Shown here: positions 8,080 through 17,600 of the stretch, in pieces | How the letters are laid out: each line of letters starts with the position of its first letter | How positions within the stretch are numbered: the first letter of the stretch is position 1 | DNA from: CALACW01 sp963627915 | GTDB lineage: Bacteria; Bacillota; Clostridia; Oscillospirales; Acutalibacteraceae | Reading direction: 5' to 3' | DNA: 64,000 bases | Assembly: GCA_963627915.1 (NCBI GenBank) | Contig: CAVGCY010000055.1 | Coordinates: 1 to 64,000 of the forward strand | The notes under the pieces: generated by a model | What the model was told of the DNA's origin: nothing | The model's input: the letters and a program-made list of their open reading frames with translations, nothing else | Database searches by the model: none | Made by a program: the position numbers and the translations under genes

Positions 8080-10485
8080 TTATTTTGCTACGATATTTAC
8101 AAGCTTGCCGGGAACATAAAGCTCCTTGACAATATCCTTGCCCGCAATAGCCTCTTTTATGGTTTCGTCCTGTTTGGCAAGAGCTATAACCTCCTGAGCC
8201 GAGAGAGAAACGTCAACATTCATCCTCGCCCTGATTTTACCGCATATCTGAACGACAATTTCAACGCTGTCCGCCGTGCACTTGGACTCGTCGTATTCAG
8301 GCCATGACTGCTCTGTAACCGTTCCTCCGAAATTGAGAACGCTCCACTCCTCCTCGGTAACATGAGGAGCGAACGGATTAAGGAGAATCAGCAGCGTTTT
8401 AAGCTCGCCCTTCGTAATCGACCCCTTGTCGTATATCTCATTGAGAACAGTCATAAATGCGGCAATAGCCGTATTGAACTTCATGTTTTCGATATCCTCG
8501 GAAACCTTCTTAATAAGCTTATGCATAGAAGCTTCAAGCTCTTTTGAATACTCGTCGGAATCGGTCACAATCTCCTGAAGATTCCATATTCTGTCTACGA
8601 ATCTCTTACAGCCCTTTACGCTGCTTTCGGACCACGGAGCGGCTTTTTCATAATCGCCCATGAAGAGAACGTAGGTTCTCAAAACGTCCGCGCCGTACTG
8701 ATCAACAACCTCGTTCGGGTCAACGACATTGCCCTTTGACTTGCTCATCTTGTCGCCGTCCGGACCTAAAATAAGTCCCTGCGCGGTTCTCTTGGCATAA
8801 GGCTCGTCAAACGGAACTACGCCGATATCATAGAGGAATTTATGCCAGAATCTCGAATAAATAAGATGTCTGGTTACATGCTCCATACCGCCGTTGTACC
8901 AGTCGACCTGCCCCCAGTATTTAAGCTTGACGGGATCGGCAAGAGCGTCGGAATTGTGAGGATCGATATATCGTAAGAAATACCACGACGAACCCGCCCA
9001 CTGAGGCATGGTATCCGTTTCGCGCTTGGCGCCGCCGCCGCACTTCGGGCATTTGCAGTTTACGAACGAATCAATTTTTGCAAGCGGACTCTGACCGTCC
9101 TGTCCGGGTTCAAAATTTTCAATCTCGGGCAGTTTAAGCGGAAGTTCGTCATAGGGAACGGGAACCATTCCGCAATTCGGACAGTGAACGATAGGTATAG
9201 GCTCGCCCCAGTATCTCTGACGGTTGAACGCCCAGTCCTTCATCTTGTACTGAACGCCTTTTCTGCCTATTCCCTGCTCCTGCAAATAATCGAGTACCTT
9301 CGCAATTGAATCTTTTTTATTCGTATATCCGTTAAGGAAACCGGAATTGACCATTTCGCCGTCGCCTGTATATGCTTCCTTTGAAATATCTCCGCCCTTA
9401 ATAACCTCGATTATATCAACGCCGAATTTTTTTGCGAAGTCATAATCCCTCTGATCGTGCGCGGGAACCGCCATAATAGCACCCGTTCCGTAGCCCATCA
9501 TTACATAGTCGGAAATAAATATGGGAATCTCCTTACCGTTAAGAGGGTTAACTGCAGAAAATCCGTTAAGACAAACGCCGGTCTTATCCTTTACAAGCTG
9601 AGTTCTCTCAAACTCCGTCTTTTTCGCGCATTCCGCTCTGTACAACTCGACCTCGGAGAAATTGGCTATCATATCCTTATATTTATCTATAAGAGGATGC
9701 TCCGGAGCCATAACCATAAACGTTACGCCGAAAAGAGTATCGGGACGCGTTGTGTATATTTCAAGCTTTTCGTCTGTATTGCTGACTTTAAAATCAACAA
9801 ACGCGCCCGTGGATTTTCCTATCCAGTTAATCTGCTGAAGTTTGATATTGGGCAGATAATCCACTTTGTTAAGACCATCGAGAAGCTTATCCGCGTATTC
9901 CGTAATACGAAGATACCAAACGTCCTTTGACTTCTGAACAATCTCCGAATGACAGATATCACAGTGACCGCCCTGCGAATCCTCGTTTGAAAGAACAACC
10001 TTGCACGACGGACAGTAGTTTACAAGAGTTTTATCCCTGAAAACAAGTCCTTTTTCAAACATTTTAAGGAATATCCACTGAGTCCATTTGTAATAATCCT
10101 CCTGGGTGGTGTCTATTACTCTCGTCCAGTCGAACGAGAATCCGACTCTCTTAAGCTGATCGGAAAACTTAGCGATATTCATATCCGTAACTTTTCTCGG
10201 ATGTATGCCTGTTTTTATTGCGTAGTTTTCAGTGGGAAGTCCGTACGCGTCAAAGCCTATCGGAAAAAGAACGTTATAGCCCTGAAGTCTTCTTTTTCTC
10301 GAAACGACCTCAAGCCCCGAATACGCCTTTATATGTCCGACATGCATACCTGCGCCCGAAGGATAAGGAAACTCCACAAGTCCGTAGAATTTGGGTTTTT
10401 CGGAATTATCAACAGCGTGAAACGCCCCCGATTCCTCCCATTTTTTCTGCCATTTAGGTTCAACGGTTTTAAAATCGTAGTACAT
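8080..10485 (-). CDS. leuS: Leucyl-tRNA synthetase
   Basis: Charges tRNA-Leu with leucine (class I aminoacyl-tRNA synthetase) in the cytoplasm. The 801 residues are the normal bacterial length. The HIGH-type motif is H48-V-G-H51 in PSGAGMHVGHIKAYS. A zinc-ribbon-like insertion (CPSCKVVLSNEDSQGGHCDIC) lies near residues 158-180. The CP1 editing domain includes TTRPDTLFGVTFMV, and a second Cys cluster (NCPNCG/NCKCPKCGGG) precedes the catalytic core. KMSKSKGN is near residue 577, followed by the anticodon-binding and C-terminal domains. GAGGAG precedes the ATG. It is the last gene of the T-box-controlled operon, 37 bases after rsfS, and is the obvious target of the leucine T-box about 1.6 kb upstream. 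Confidence 0.97.
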   Translation of the reverse strand: MYYDFKTVEPKWQKKWEESGAFHAVDNSEKPKFYGLVEFPYPSGAGMHVGHIKAYSGLEVVSRKRRLQGYNVLFPIGFDAYGLPTENYAIKTGIHPRKVTDMNIAKFSDQLKRVGFSFDWTRVIDTTQEDYYKWTQWIFLKMFEKGLVFRDKTLVNYCPSCKVVLSNEDSQGGHCDICHSEIVQKSKDVWYLRITEYADKLLDGLNKVDYLPNIKLQQINWIGKSTGAFVDFKVSNTDEKLEIYTTRPDTLFGVTFMVMAPEHPLIDKYKDMIANFSEVELYRAECAKKTEFERTQLVKDKTGVCLNGFSAVNPLNGKEIPIFISDYVMMGYGTGAIMAVPAHDQRDYDFAKKFGVDIIEVIKGGDISKEAYTGDGEMVNSGFLNGYTNKKDSIAKVLDYLQEQGIGRKGVQYKMKDWAFNRQRYWGEPIPIVHCPNCGMVPVPYDELPLKLPEIENFEPGQDGQSPLAKIDSFVNCKCPKCGGGAKRETDTMPQWAGSSWYFLRYIDPHNSDALADPVKLKYWGQVDWYNGGMEHVTRHLIYSRFWHKFLYDIGVVPFDEPYAKRTAQGLILGPDGDKMSKSKGNVVDPNEVVDQYGADVLRTYVLFMGDYEKAAPWSESSVKGCKRFVDRIWNLQEIVTDSDEYSKELEASMHKLIKKVSEDIENMKFNTAIAAFMTVLNEIYDKGSITKGELKTLLILLNPFAPHVTEEEWSVLNFGGTVTEQSWPEYDESKCTADSVEIVVQICGKIRARMNVDVSLSAQEVIALAKQDETIKEAIAGKDIVKELYVPGKLVNIVAK

Positions 10486-10522
10486 TATCTATTCTCCTCA
10501 TATAATATCTCAACATTTATAA

Positions 10523-10873
10523 TCAGCCGACATCGTCGAATTTAATTTCCTCAGCGTCGGACCACAGTCTTTCAAGATCATAATAAGCTCTCTGTTCGGG
10601 CGTAAAAACATGAAGAACAACATCGCCGTAATCTATGAGAATCCAGCCGGTAGCCTTACCCTCAATATTTTTAGGTTCGACGCCGAGCTCTGATGAAACG
10701 GCGTCCTCAACTTCCTCGCACAGAGAGCGTACATGAGTGTTGGACGTGCCGGAGGCAATTATGAAATAATCGGCAAGAACCGTCAGTTCGTCAATTTTAA
10801 TAGCCTTAATATTTTCAGCTTTCTTTTTGTCAAGCACGTGAACGATTTTGTCAACAAGTGAATATGAGTCCAT
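10523..10873 (-). CDS. rsfS: Ribosome silencing factor RsfS (Iojap family)
   Basis: RsfS binds ribosomal protein L14 on the large subunit and blocks subunit joining, lowering translation during starvation. The 116-residue product has the family core: ENIKAIKIDELTVLADYFII, ASGTSNTHVRSLCEEV and GKATGWILIDYGDVVLHVFT, ending YDLERLWSDAEEI. The ATG lies directly behind the yqeK stop, with AAAGGA upstream. Its place between yqeK and leuS puts a translation-silencing factor under leucine T-box control. Confidence 0.95.
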   Translation of the reverse strand: MDSYSLVDKIVHVLDKKKAENIKAIKIDELTVLADYFIIASGTSNTHVRSLCEEVEDAVSSELGVEPKNIEGKATGWILIDYGDVVLHVFTPEQRAYYDLERLWSDAEEIKFDDVG

Positions 10874-11449
10874 TTATTCGATTCCTTTCAATAATATATC
10901 GTTGTAAGCGTCAATCGTATCGGGATGTATGGGTTTGAGAGCGTTACACAGTTCATCTATCGTAAATCTCAGACCCTCGGTCATGGCTTCATCAAGACTT
11001 ATCTGCGCCTTCTCACGCATCTCCTCGACCCCGTTATAATTTCTGTCTGCGGAAATAAAATCGGCGGTAAACAGAACCTTTTCAAGCTCACTCATGCCGG
11101 CGCGTCCCGTCGTATGATAACGTATTGCGGATATAACCTCCGCGTCGTCGATTTCGAGCTCATATTTACAGTAAACGCTTCCGGCAATCGCATGCCAGAG
11201 CTTCGGACTTTTCCTTTCAAGTTCGGTAAGCTCGATTCCGTATTTTTCAAACAGTGCGAAGATTTCATCCTTATCAGTATTTTTCATTATATCATGGAGA
11301 AGCCCCGCCTCATACGCTTTTTTTTCGTCCGCGCCGTATTTTTTCGCAAGCTCGGCAGACGTTTCAGATACGTTTATCGAATGAACGTATCTGTATTCGT
11401 CAAGTTTTTCGCGCAGAATCGCTCTGTATGTTTCATACTTGTTTTTCAC
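10874..11449 (-). CDS. yqeK: HD-domain phosphohydrolase YqeK (Ap4A hydrolase type)
   Basis: Members of the YqeK family cleave diadenosine tetraphosphate symmetrically. The 191-residue product carries the HD signature: RYVHSINVSETSAELAKKYG, the metal-binding GLLHDIMKN, and SPKLWHAIAGSVY with RYHTTGRAGMSELEKVLFTADF further on. A GTG start at 11449 overlaps the end of nadD by 17 bases, suggesting translational coupling. The nadD-yqeK-rsfS order is widely conserved in Bacillota. Confidence 0.93.
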   Translation of the reverse strand: MKNKYETYRAILREKLDEYRYVHSINVSETSAELAKKYGADEKKAYEAGLLHDIMKNTDKDEIFALFEKYGIELTELERKSPKLWHAIAGSVYCKYELEIDDAEVISAIRYHTTGRAGMSELEKVLFTADFISADRNYNGVEEMREKAQISLDEAMTEGLRFTIDELCNALKPIHPDTIDAYNDILLKGIE

Positions 11450-12044
11450 GGTACAATCCCCGCCTCTCTATATATTCCTTTACATCCTCGGATACGAGAT
11501 TTGAAATATCGCGTCCGTTTTTAACGCGCAGGCGAATCTCCGTAGAGCTTATCTCCGGCATAGAAACGGAACAAACCGTAATTTTTTCGGGACGTTTTAT
11601 AACCAAACGCGCATATTCTCTGAGTTTATCCGAGCAAATGCCGCTCTCCCGGCTCACGGCGCACAGAGTTACGTTATCGAGGATTATATTATAATCCTTC
11701 CATTTATCAAAGCTTAAAAGCATATCCGAGCCTACAAATAAAAATATATCGTCGCCCGGGTACATTTTCTTAAATTCCCGGACGGTATCGACCGTATAGC
11801 TTTTACCGGCTCTTTTTATTTCAATATCCGAAACAAAAAACTTATCATATTTTCCGAAAGCAATACGACACATGTTAAGCCTGTCCGAATCCGAAATACC
11901 GCCGTTATTTTCTTTAAACGGGGAAACGCCTGCGGGAATTATAAACAGTCTGTCAAGCTTCATTATTTCGGACATTCTCTCGGCAAGACAGATATGACCG
12001 ATGTGCACGGGGTTGAAGCTTCCTCCGAAAATACCGGTTCTCAT
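11433..12044 (-). CDS. nadD: Nicotinate-nucleotide adenylyltransferase NadD
   Basis: Transfers AMP from ATP to nicotinate mononucleotide, the penultimate step of NAD synthesis. The 203-residue protein begins MRTGIFGGSFNPVHIGHICL, with the HxGH nucleotidyltransferase motif. LFVGSDMLLSFDKWKDY and the C-terminal SSTEIRLRVKNGRDISNLV (the ISSTxIR motif) complete the signature. The ATG at 12044 has GGAGGT seven bases upstream; extending further would read into the T-box terminator. It is the first gene after the leucine T-box. Confidence 0.96.
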   Translation of the reverse strand: MRTGIFGGSFNPVHIGHICLAERMSEIMKLDRLFIIPAGVSPFKENNGGISDSDRLNMCRIAFGKYDKFFVSDIEIKRAGKSYTVDTVREFKKMYPGDDIFLFVGSDMLLSFDKWKDYNIILDNVTLCAVSRESGICSDKLREYARLVIKRPEKITVCSVSMPEISSTEIRLRVKNGRDISNLVSEDVKEYIERRGLYREKQV

Positions 12045-12060
12045 ACATACCTCCGAACTT

Positions 12061-12308
12061 AAAAAAACCCTCAGGAACAAAGTCCTAAGGGACGAATAGA
12101 TATCCGCGGTACCACCCAAGTTCAGCGGACAAAAATCCGCCCTCTGAGATCTCTAACGTGATCAAACGCCGTACCCTATGATTTCAGGCACGGGGCTCGG
12201 GAATGAGTTATACGCATAAACATCGCTGTCCGCTCGCACCGTCCGCCGACTCTCTGAAAGACCCGAATATGCCTTGTTTCCGTCTTTGCCGTTAAATATA
12301 CCTGTTTG
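12061..12308 (-). ncRNA. T-box leader, leucine (CUC) specifier
   Basis: Regulatory leader upstream of nadD-yqeK-rsfS-leuS that senses uncharged tRNA. On the minus strand the T-box core GGGTGGTACCGCG is at 12117-12105. The terminator CCCTTAGGA/TCCTGAGGG followed by seven T runs from 12091 to 12061. Stem I carries AGAGAG and GGTGCGAGC. A basal CGGG/CCCG helix is preceded on its 3' strand by ACTCATT, giving specifier CTC (Leu). The UGGU bulge would pair with a tRNA ending ACCA (discriminator A), consistent with tRNA-Leu. The specifier call rests on manual folding, but it matches leuS in the operon. Confidence 0.92.
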
Positions 12309-12314
12309 AAAATG

Positions 12315-12343
12315 ATTTTACCACAAATAAACACGGTAGTCAA
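12315..12343 (-). promoter_or_regulatory. Promoter of the T-box/nadD operon
   Basis: Minus-strand TTGACT (12338-12343) and TAAAAT (12315-12320), spacer 17 bases, immediately after the yhbY stop. Confidence 0.85.
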
Positions 12344-12346
12344 GGA

Positions 12347-12766
12347 TTAATTATTCGCATTCCTTGCCCGTTTGGCCGCCGCGGCAAGACGTCTCTGCTT
12401 CTCCGCTTTTGAAGCCTTCTTCGACTTTGCGGCAGGCTTTTTTTCAAACCTTGAAAAGCGTTTTTCGGCTTCGGTTCGCTTCTCTTCTTTTTTGTGAAGC
12501 TCCGGATTATACCTGTAGAGAACAATAACTCCGCCGATAACCTGAACAACATCCGCGCCCGTCGCTTCCGAAATCATGTCGGCAGCCTGCCTCGGAGTAT
12601 CCGGTGACGTTTCGACGAGTACCTTAAGCTTAATAAGTTCACGTGTGTTCAGCGCACCGTCCGCCGCCTCTATAAGAGCGTCCGACAGACCTCCTTTGCC
12701 GTACTGAAACAGCACGTCTAATTTGTTTGCCTGCGCTCTGAGCAAAGCTCTTTCTTTACTTGTCAT
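12347..12766 (-). CDS. yhbY: YhbY family RNA-binding protein
   Basis: CRS1/YhbY-domain proteins bind the large ribosomal subunit precursor and assist its assembly. Residues 1-97 are the domain: LRAQANKLDVLFQYGKGGLS, ALNTRELIKLKVLV and the C-terminal VIGGVIVLYRYNPE. A basic tail of about 40 residues, rich in Lys and Ala, is longer than in E. coli YhbY (97 residues) and probably adds RNA affinity. It lies 10 bases after rdgB and ends just before the nadD operon promoter. Confidence 0.92.
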   Translation of the reverse strand: MTSKERALLRAQANKLDVLFQYGKGGLSDALIEAADGALNTRELIKLKVLVETSPDTPRQAADMISEATGADVVQVIGGVIVLYRYNPELHKKEEKRTEAEKRFSRFEKKPAAKSKKASKAEKQRRLAAAAKRARNANN

Positions 12767-12776
12767 TTCATACCTC

Positions 12777-13367
12777 TTAAATATAATCTTTGATTTTTTC
12801 CGAGAATAAGCGCAATGACTTGCCTCTATGGCTTACAGCGTCCTTTTCCTTGCCCGAAAGCTCGGCAAAGCTCTTATCTCCTATATAAAATACCGGGTCG
12901 AATCCGAATCCGCCGACGCCCTTCGGCTCATATCCTATATATCCCTCGCACGTCTGCTCAACCTCAAGCAATCTGCCGTCGGGGAAAACACAGCACACCG
13001 CGCTTACAAACCGTGCCGTCCTTTTATCCGCCGGCACATTTTCAAGCTCTTTTAAAAGCGTGTTTATCTTAACGTCGTAAGGGACATCGTGACCGCCCGC
13101 ATATCTTGCGGATTGAACGCCGGGACGGCCGCCGAGCGCGTCGACAACAAGACCCGAATCATCCGCAATGCAGACCATATTGCTTTCTCTGCAGCCGGAT
13201 TCCGCTTTTATTCTCGCGTTTTCCGTAAACGTTTCGCCGGTTTCCTCCGCGTCCGTCAGCATAATTCCGATGTCCGAGCCTCTGACGGCTTCTATTCCGA
13301 GAGGTGCAAGAATCCTTTTAAATTCAATGCACTTATGCTCATTATGGGTCGCAATTAAGAATTTCAT
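12777..13367 (-). CDS. rdgB: XTP/dITP diphosphatase (RdgB/HAM1 family)
   Basis: Hydrolyses non-canonical purine triphosphates (dITP, XTP) to monophosphates, keeping them out of DNA and RNA. The 196-residue protein opens with MKFLIATHNEHKCIEF (family TxNxxK motif). It contains CIADDSGLVVDALGGRPGVQ, GVGGFGFDPVFYI and AVSHRGKSLRLF near the end. The ATG overlaps the stop of the preceding 66-residue ORF as ATGA, indicating translational coupling. Confidence 0.96.
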   Translation of the reverse strand: MKFLIATHNEHKCIEFKRILAPLGIEAVRGSDIGIMLTDAEETGETFTENARIKAESGCRESNMVCIADDSGLVVDALGGRPGVQSARYAGGHDVPYDVKINTLLKELENVPADKRTARFVSAVCCVFPDGRLLEVEQTCEGYIGYEPKGVGGFGFDPVFYIGDKSFAELSGKEKDAVSHRGKSLRLFSEKIKDYI

Positions 13368-13564
13368 ACGATATCGCCCTTTCCGAGCGCATTTGAAACA
13401 AAATTCGCCGCCGATTCGATTTTTCCGAGCGTCGGTTCAATACCGTTGAGAACGTCTCTGAACTGAAAACGGCTACGTATTCTCTTTGAGATTTTAACAG
13501 GGGCGCGTCTGTCCCGGGTAACGGATTCAAAAGACGATTTAAACGCTTTGCGTATCGCCGTCAT
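13364..13564 (-). CDS. Small hypothetical protein between ftsY and rdgB
   Basis: A 66-codon frame beginning MTAIRKAFKSSFESVTRDRR and ending NALGKGDIV. The ATG at 13564 follows GAGGAG with 9 bases spacing and overlaps the last 26 bases of ftsY. Its stop overlaps the rdgB ATG as ATGA. Without it there would be a gap of about 170 bases in an otherwise tightly packed operon. The product is basic and soluble, with no motif that I recognise. Gene packing supports reality; function is unknown. Confidence 0.65.
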   Translation of the reverse strand: MTAIRKAFKSSFESVTRDRRAPVKISKRIRSRFQFRDVLNGIEPTLGKIESAANFVSNALGKGDIV

Positions 13565-14672
13565 CGGATTCGGCTCCTCGGGCAGTATCTCTCTGTCCGT
13601 CAGCGTCAGCTGGTACGCCGTCCTGTCCGCTGACTTCAATAGAATCCACAATTTCCCTGAAAAGCTCTTTGACTGCTTTTTCCTCTTCGCTCTCCTCGAC
13701 CGGAACGTATTCAAGCGGTTGTTCATATACGGGTAACACCTCGTCATCATTTATTTTATCGGGCATTTCCTCAAACAGGCTCTGCGCGAACGCCTGAGGA
13801 TTAAAAGGCTGTAAATCGTCGATGCCCTCGCCGACGCCTATGAATTTAACGGGAATTTTAAGTTCGTTCTTGATAGCCAGAACAACTCCGCCTCTCGCGG
13901 TACCGTCAAGCTTTGTAAGAATAATGCCGGTAAGCTCGGCAACATTCATAAATTCTCTCGCCTGGTTTACGGCGTTCTGACCCGTCGTTGCGTCAAGAAC
14001 AAGCAAAATCTCTCTGTCGGAGTACGGAAGCTCACGGTCGATAACTCTGTAAATTTTTGCAAGCTCCTCCATCAGGTTCTTTTTATTATGAAGTCTGCCT
14101 GCGGTATCGCATATGATTATATCGTACATACGAGCCTTGCCCGCCTGAATCGTATCAAAAATAACGGCAGCGGGATCGGCGCCCTCTTTATGTTTTATTA
14201 TGTCGACATCTGCGCGTTTTGCCCACTCGTCAAGCTGTTCTATCGCCGCGGCTCTGAACGTATCGGCGGCTCCGAGAAGAACCTTTTTGCCCTGCGATTT
14301 ATACATAGCGGCCATTTTGCCGATGGACGTCGTTTTTCCGACTCCGTTTACGCCGATTACAAGCACAATCGACGGCTGGGTAATAAGCCCCATATCCTCT
14401 CCGCCGTCAAGCATTTTTGCAACGATATCTTTAATTTCGTCCTTTGCCTGCCTTGTTGATTTCAAATTCTTTTTATTTACCCGCTCTTTTAATTGCGTAA
14501 CAATCTGAGCGGCGGTTTCAACGCCTACGTCGCTCATTACGAGTATTTCCTCAAGCTCTACGTACAGATCGTCCGTAAATTCATCGAATGAATCGAGCAT
14601 ATCGTCAATTGCGCCCGACATTTTATCTCTCGACTTTTTAAGACCCATGCTTATTTTTTTAAAAAATCCCAT
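13539..14672 (-). CDS. ftsY: Signal recognition particle receptor FtsY
   Basis: SRP receptor GTPase that delivers ribosome-nascent chain complexes to the membrane. Residues 1-90 are the N domain. The G domain has GVNGVGKTTSIGKMA, ADTFRAAAIEQL, DTAGRLHNK, TKLDGTARGG and GVGEGIDDLQPF. The family normally ends near FAQSLFE. Here an acidic tail of about 70 residues follows (VPVEESEEEKAV and several Asp/Glu runs), while the N-terminal acidic A domain is nearly absent. It lies 19 bases downstream of smc, an order common in Bacillota. Confidence 0.95.
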   Translation of the reverse strand: MGFFKKISMGLKKSRDKMSGAIDDMLDSFDEFTDDLYVELEEILVMSDVGVETAAQIVTQLKERVNKKNLKSTRQAKDEIKDIVAKMLDGGEDMGLITQPSIVLVIGVNGVGKTTSIGKMAAMYKSQGKKVLLGAADTFRAAAIEQLDEWAKRADVDIIKHKEGADPAAVIFDTIQAGKARMYDIIICDTAGRLHNKKNLMEELAKIYRVIDRELPYSDREILLVLDATTGQNAVNQAREFMNVAELTGIILTKLDGTARGGVVLAIKNELKIPVKFIGVGEGIDDLQPFNPQAFAQSLFEEMPDKINDDEVLPVYEQPLEYVPVEESEEEKAVKELFREIVDSIEVSGQDGVPADADGQRDTARGAESDDGDTQSV

Positions 14673-14691
14673 TTATTTCAACTCCTGTTTA

Positions 14692-17600
14692 TTATTCAAG
14701 TCCGAGTTTCTCCGCCATCTGCGCGGTTTTCAGCTCAAGTATTTTAGAAACGCCTTTTTCCTGCATTGTAACGCCGTACATAATATCGGCCTCCTCCATG
14801 GTTCCGCGCCGGTGCGTTATAAGTATAAACTGCGTTTTGTCGGTCATGCTTCTTACATACTGAGCATACCGCAAAACGTTTACGTCGTCAAGAGCGGCTT
14901 CAACCTCGTCGAAAATACAAAACGGCGACGGCGTAACCTTAAGTATGGCAAACAGCAAAGCGATAGCGCATAATCCCTTTTCTCCGCCGGAGAGAAGGCT
15001 TAGGTTTTTAACGTTCTTTCCGGGAGGCTGAGCCTTTATCTCAATTCCGCACTCCAATATATCGCTGTCGTCCTCAAGAATAAGTTCCGCGCTTCCTCCG
15101 CCGAATATTGCCGAAAAGGTTTCCTTAAAACAAGCGTTTATAATATTGAAACGATCTCTGAACTGTTCCGCCATTTTTCCGGTCAGTTCGTCTATCATCT
15201 TAATCAATTCCGCTTTCGACTTCTCCACATCGGTAAGCTGCGTCTTCATAAAATCGTATCTTTCACTTACCTCGCGGTATTCCTCTATCGCCGCAACATT
15301 TACGTTTCCGAGTGCTTTTATTTTTGACTTGACCTCGTAAAGCTCGCGTTTTGCTTCCGGTATATTCTCTAAATTAATATCGAGAGCTTCAGCCTCGCGG
15401 CGGGTTAATTTATACTCCTCGAAAAGCCTGTTCTGCACATCCGTCTGTTCTTTTTCAAGCGCATTTTTTTTCGAGTCAAGACGTACAATCTCGCTTGCAA
15501 GCCTTTCTTTTTCATCGTTTTTTTCGCGCTCCGAGGCTCTCAAAACGCTCACTTGCTTATCGCACATATCGCGCTCTTTTACAAGTGAAGCGATAATCCC
15601 GTTCGCGTCCTCTTTCTGTTTTCTTACTCCGAGAATTTCATTTTCAAGAGATTCTATACGCTCAAGAAGATTTCCGTTCTTTTCCCGAAGCTGTGCTATT
15701 TCGCAGTCCAACTGTTTAAGTCTGTCCGACTGTCCGTTCTTTCTGCGCTCAAGCGAAGCTATCAACTCGCGCTGATTTTCAATATCCCTCGAATCGGAAG
15801 CAATAACAACATTAATCTCCGATATCTTCGAGTTTATTTCCTCGCGCATTGACGTCAGCTTCTCACGGTCTATGTTTAAATTTTCAAGTTTTTTCTGAAT
15901 TTCATCAAGAGATACGGTAATTTTTTCCTCTCGCTTCTTTGCCTCAAGTCCTGCAAGACGCAAAGCTTCGAGTCTTTCCGACGCCGATTTTTCCTCTTTT
16001 TTTAAATTTTCTATGTTATCGCGTAATGAATCATACCGGCTTTTTGCCGAGCTTAACAATGAATCCGAGCGTATTTTGTCCTCCTGCAGAGAGGAAAGCT
16101 CTGACTTTGCCGATTCCAATTCGGCATTCTCCTTTGCAAGCTCCTCTTTTGCCTTTTTATAATTCGTTTCAAGCTCTTTAATCTGAGCGTTTTTATCGTT
16201 AAGCTGTTTTTTCAGAGTTTCAATTTCGCTCTGTCTTGTAAGGAATCCCGCGCTTTTTATTTTCGCGCCGCCCGTCATCGAACCGCCGGTATTAATAACC
16301 TGACCGTCGAGAGTAACTATTTTAAATCTGTTTTTATATTTTTTTGCCATATCGACAGCACAGTCAAGATCCTCGGCTACAACTGTTTTTCCGAGCTGGT
16401 TTTCTATTATATCGTAATACTGCGAATCATATTCGACTATCTTACTCGCGATATTTACAAATCCGCGGCACTCTTCAAGTCCTGTTTCACCGAGTTCGCG
16501 AGCCTTAAGAGCTGTCATCGGAAAAAACGTCGCTCTGCCGATATTGTTTTCCTTAAGAAAATTCATCGCCCGCTTTGCGTCTGCCTCAGAATCCGTTACT
16601 ATATGCTGAATCGACGCGCCGAGAGCCGTTTCTATTGCAAGAGAATACTCGGCTTTTACATTGATTATCTGAGACATTGTGCCGTGTATTCCGCGCAGGC
16701 TCCCGCGCAAAGACTCCTTCATTACAGCCTTAACGCTTCCGGAATAACCCTCCATATTCTTCTCCATATCCTCAAGAAGCTGTATACGCGACTGTATTCT
16801 CTGTGAATCGAGAACCGAGGAATCGAGGGCAAGCTTCATCTCGCCGGAGGTCTGCGTCTTTGTCCTCACTCTTATTATTCGTCCCGACACGGAGTTTGTA
16901 ACAGACGTTACCTTCTCCGAAAGCCCGTCGGTTTTTTCTTCAAGCCTCTTCTTTTCATCAAACGCGTTCTCAAGCTCATTTTTTCCGTTATTTATACTTT
17001 CATTAAGAGAATCGATACGCGCCGAAATCTCCTTTGCCGACGAATCGGCCGCCGAAAAACGAACTTTTTCATCCGAAAGACGTTTTGTCAAAACGTTCAT
17101 CTCGTCGGATATTTTAATATACTCGTCCGATACGGATTCGTTTTGTTTTGCAAGTGATTCGAGCCCATCCGAAAAAGACCGCGTTTCATTTCTCCTTTCC
17201 TCTATATGAGCGTTGAGGGATTCTATCGTTTTTTCGGCGGAAAGTATCTGCTCGTCAATCTGTTCTGCGGATAGGTTTTCCTTTTCCTTGTCGTCCTCTA
17301 TTCTCTTTATCGTATCGTTATTATGCTCAATCGAATTTTTATTAAGAGCTATAAGCCCTTCGAGCGAAACCGCCTGTTCTTCAAATGATGAAGAATTTTT
17401 CTGTACCTGCTCTATCTGCAAGGTTATATTTCTGCTTTTATGCGTATATTCCTCGCTTTTTTCAATTATCTCGGCAAGCTCCTTCTCCGCCTTTTCATGC
17501 TGAGCCTCGGCCGCGGCTGTTTTATTGTACTGCGTACGTATAAGCTCTGCCGATTTTGAAAGAATATCGAGCCATATTCCGATTTCGAGATTTTTTCTTC

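Noticed and set aside
9457..9930. 157-codon plus-strand frame
   Set aside because: Fully antisense to leuS in a conserved region; a shadow frame.
13364..13750. 128-codon minus-strand frame from 13750
   Set aside because: Its first half is out of frame over ftsY; only the part from ATG 13564 has a ribosome site and is kept as the 66-residue gene.
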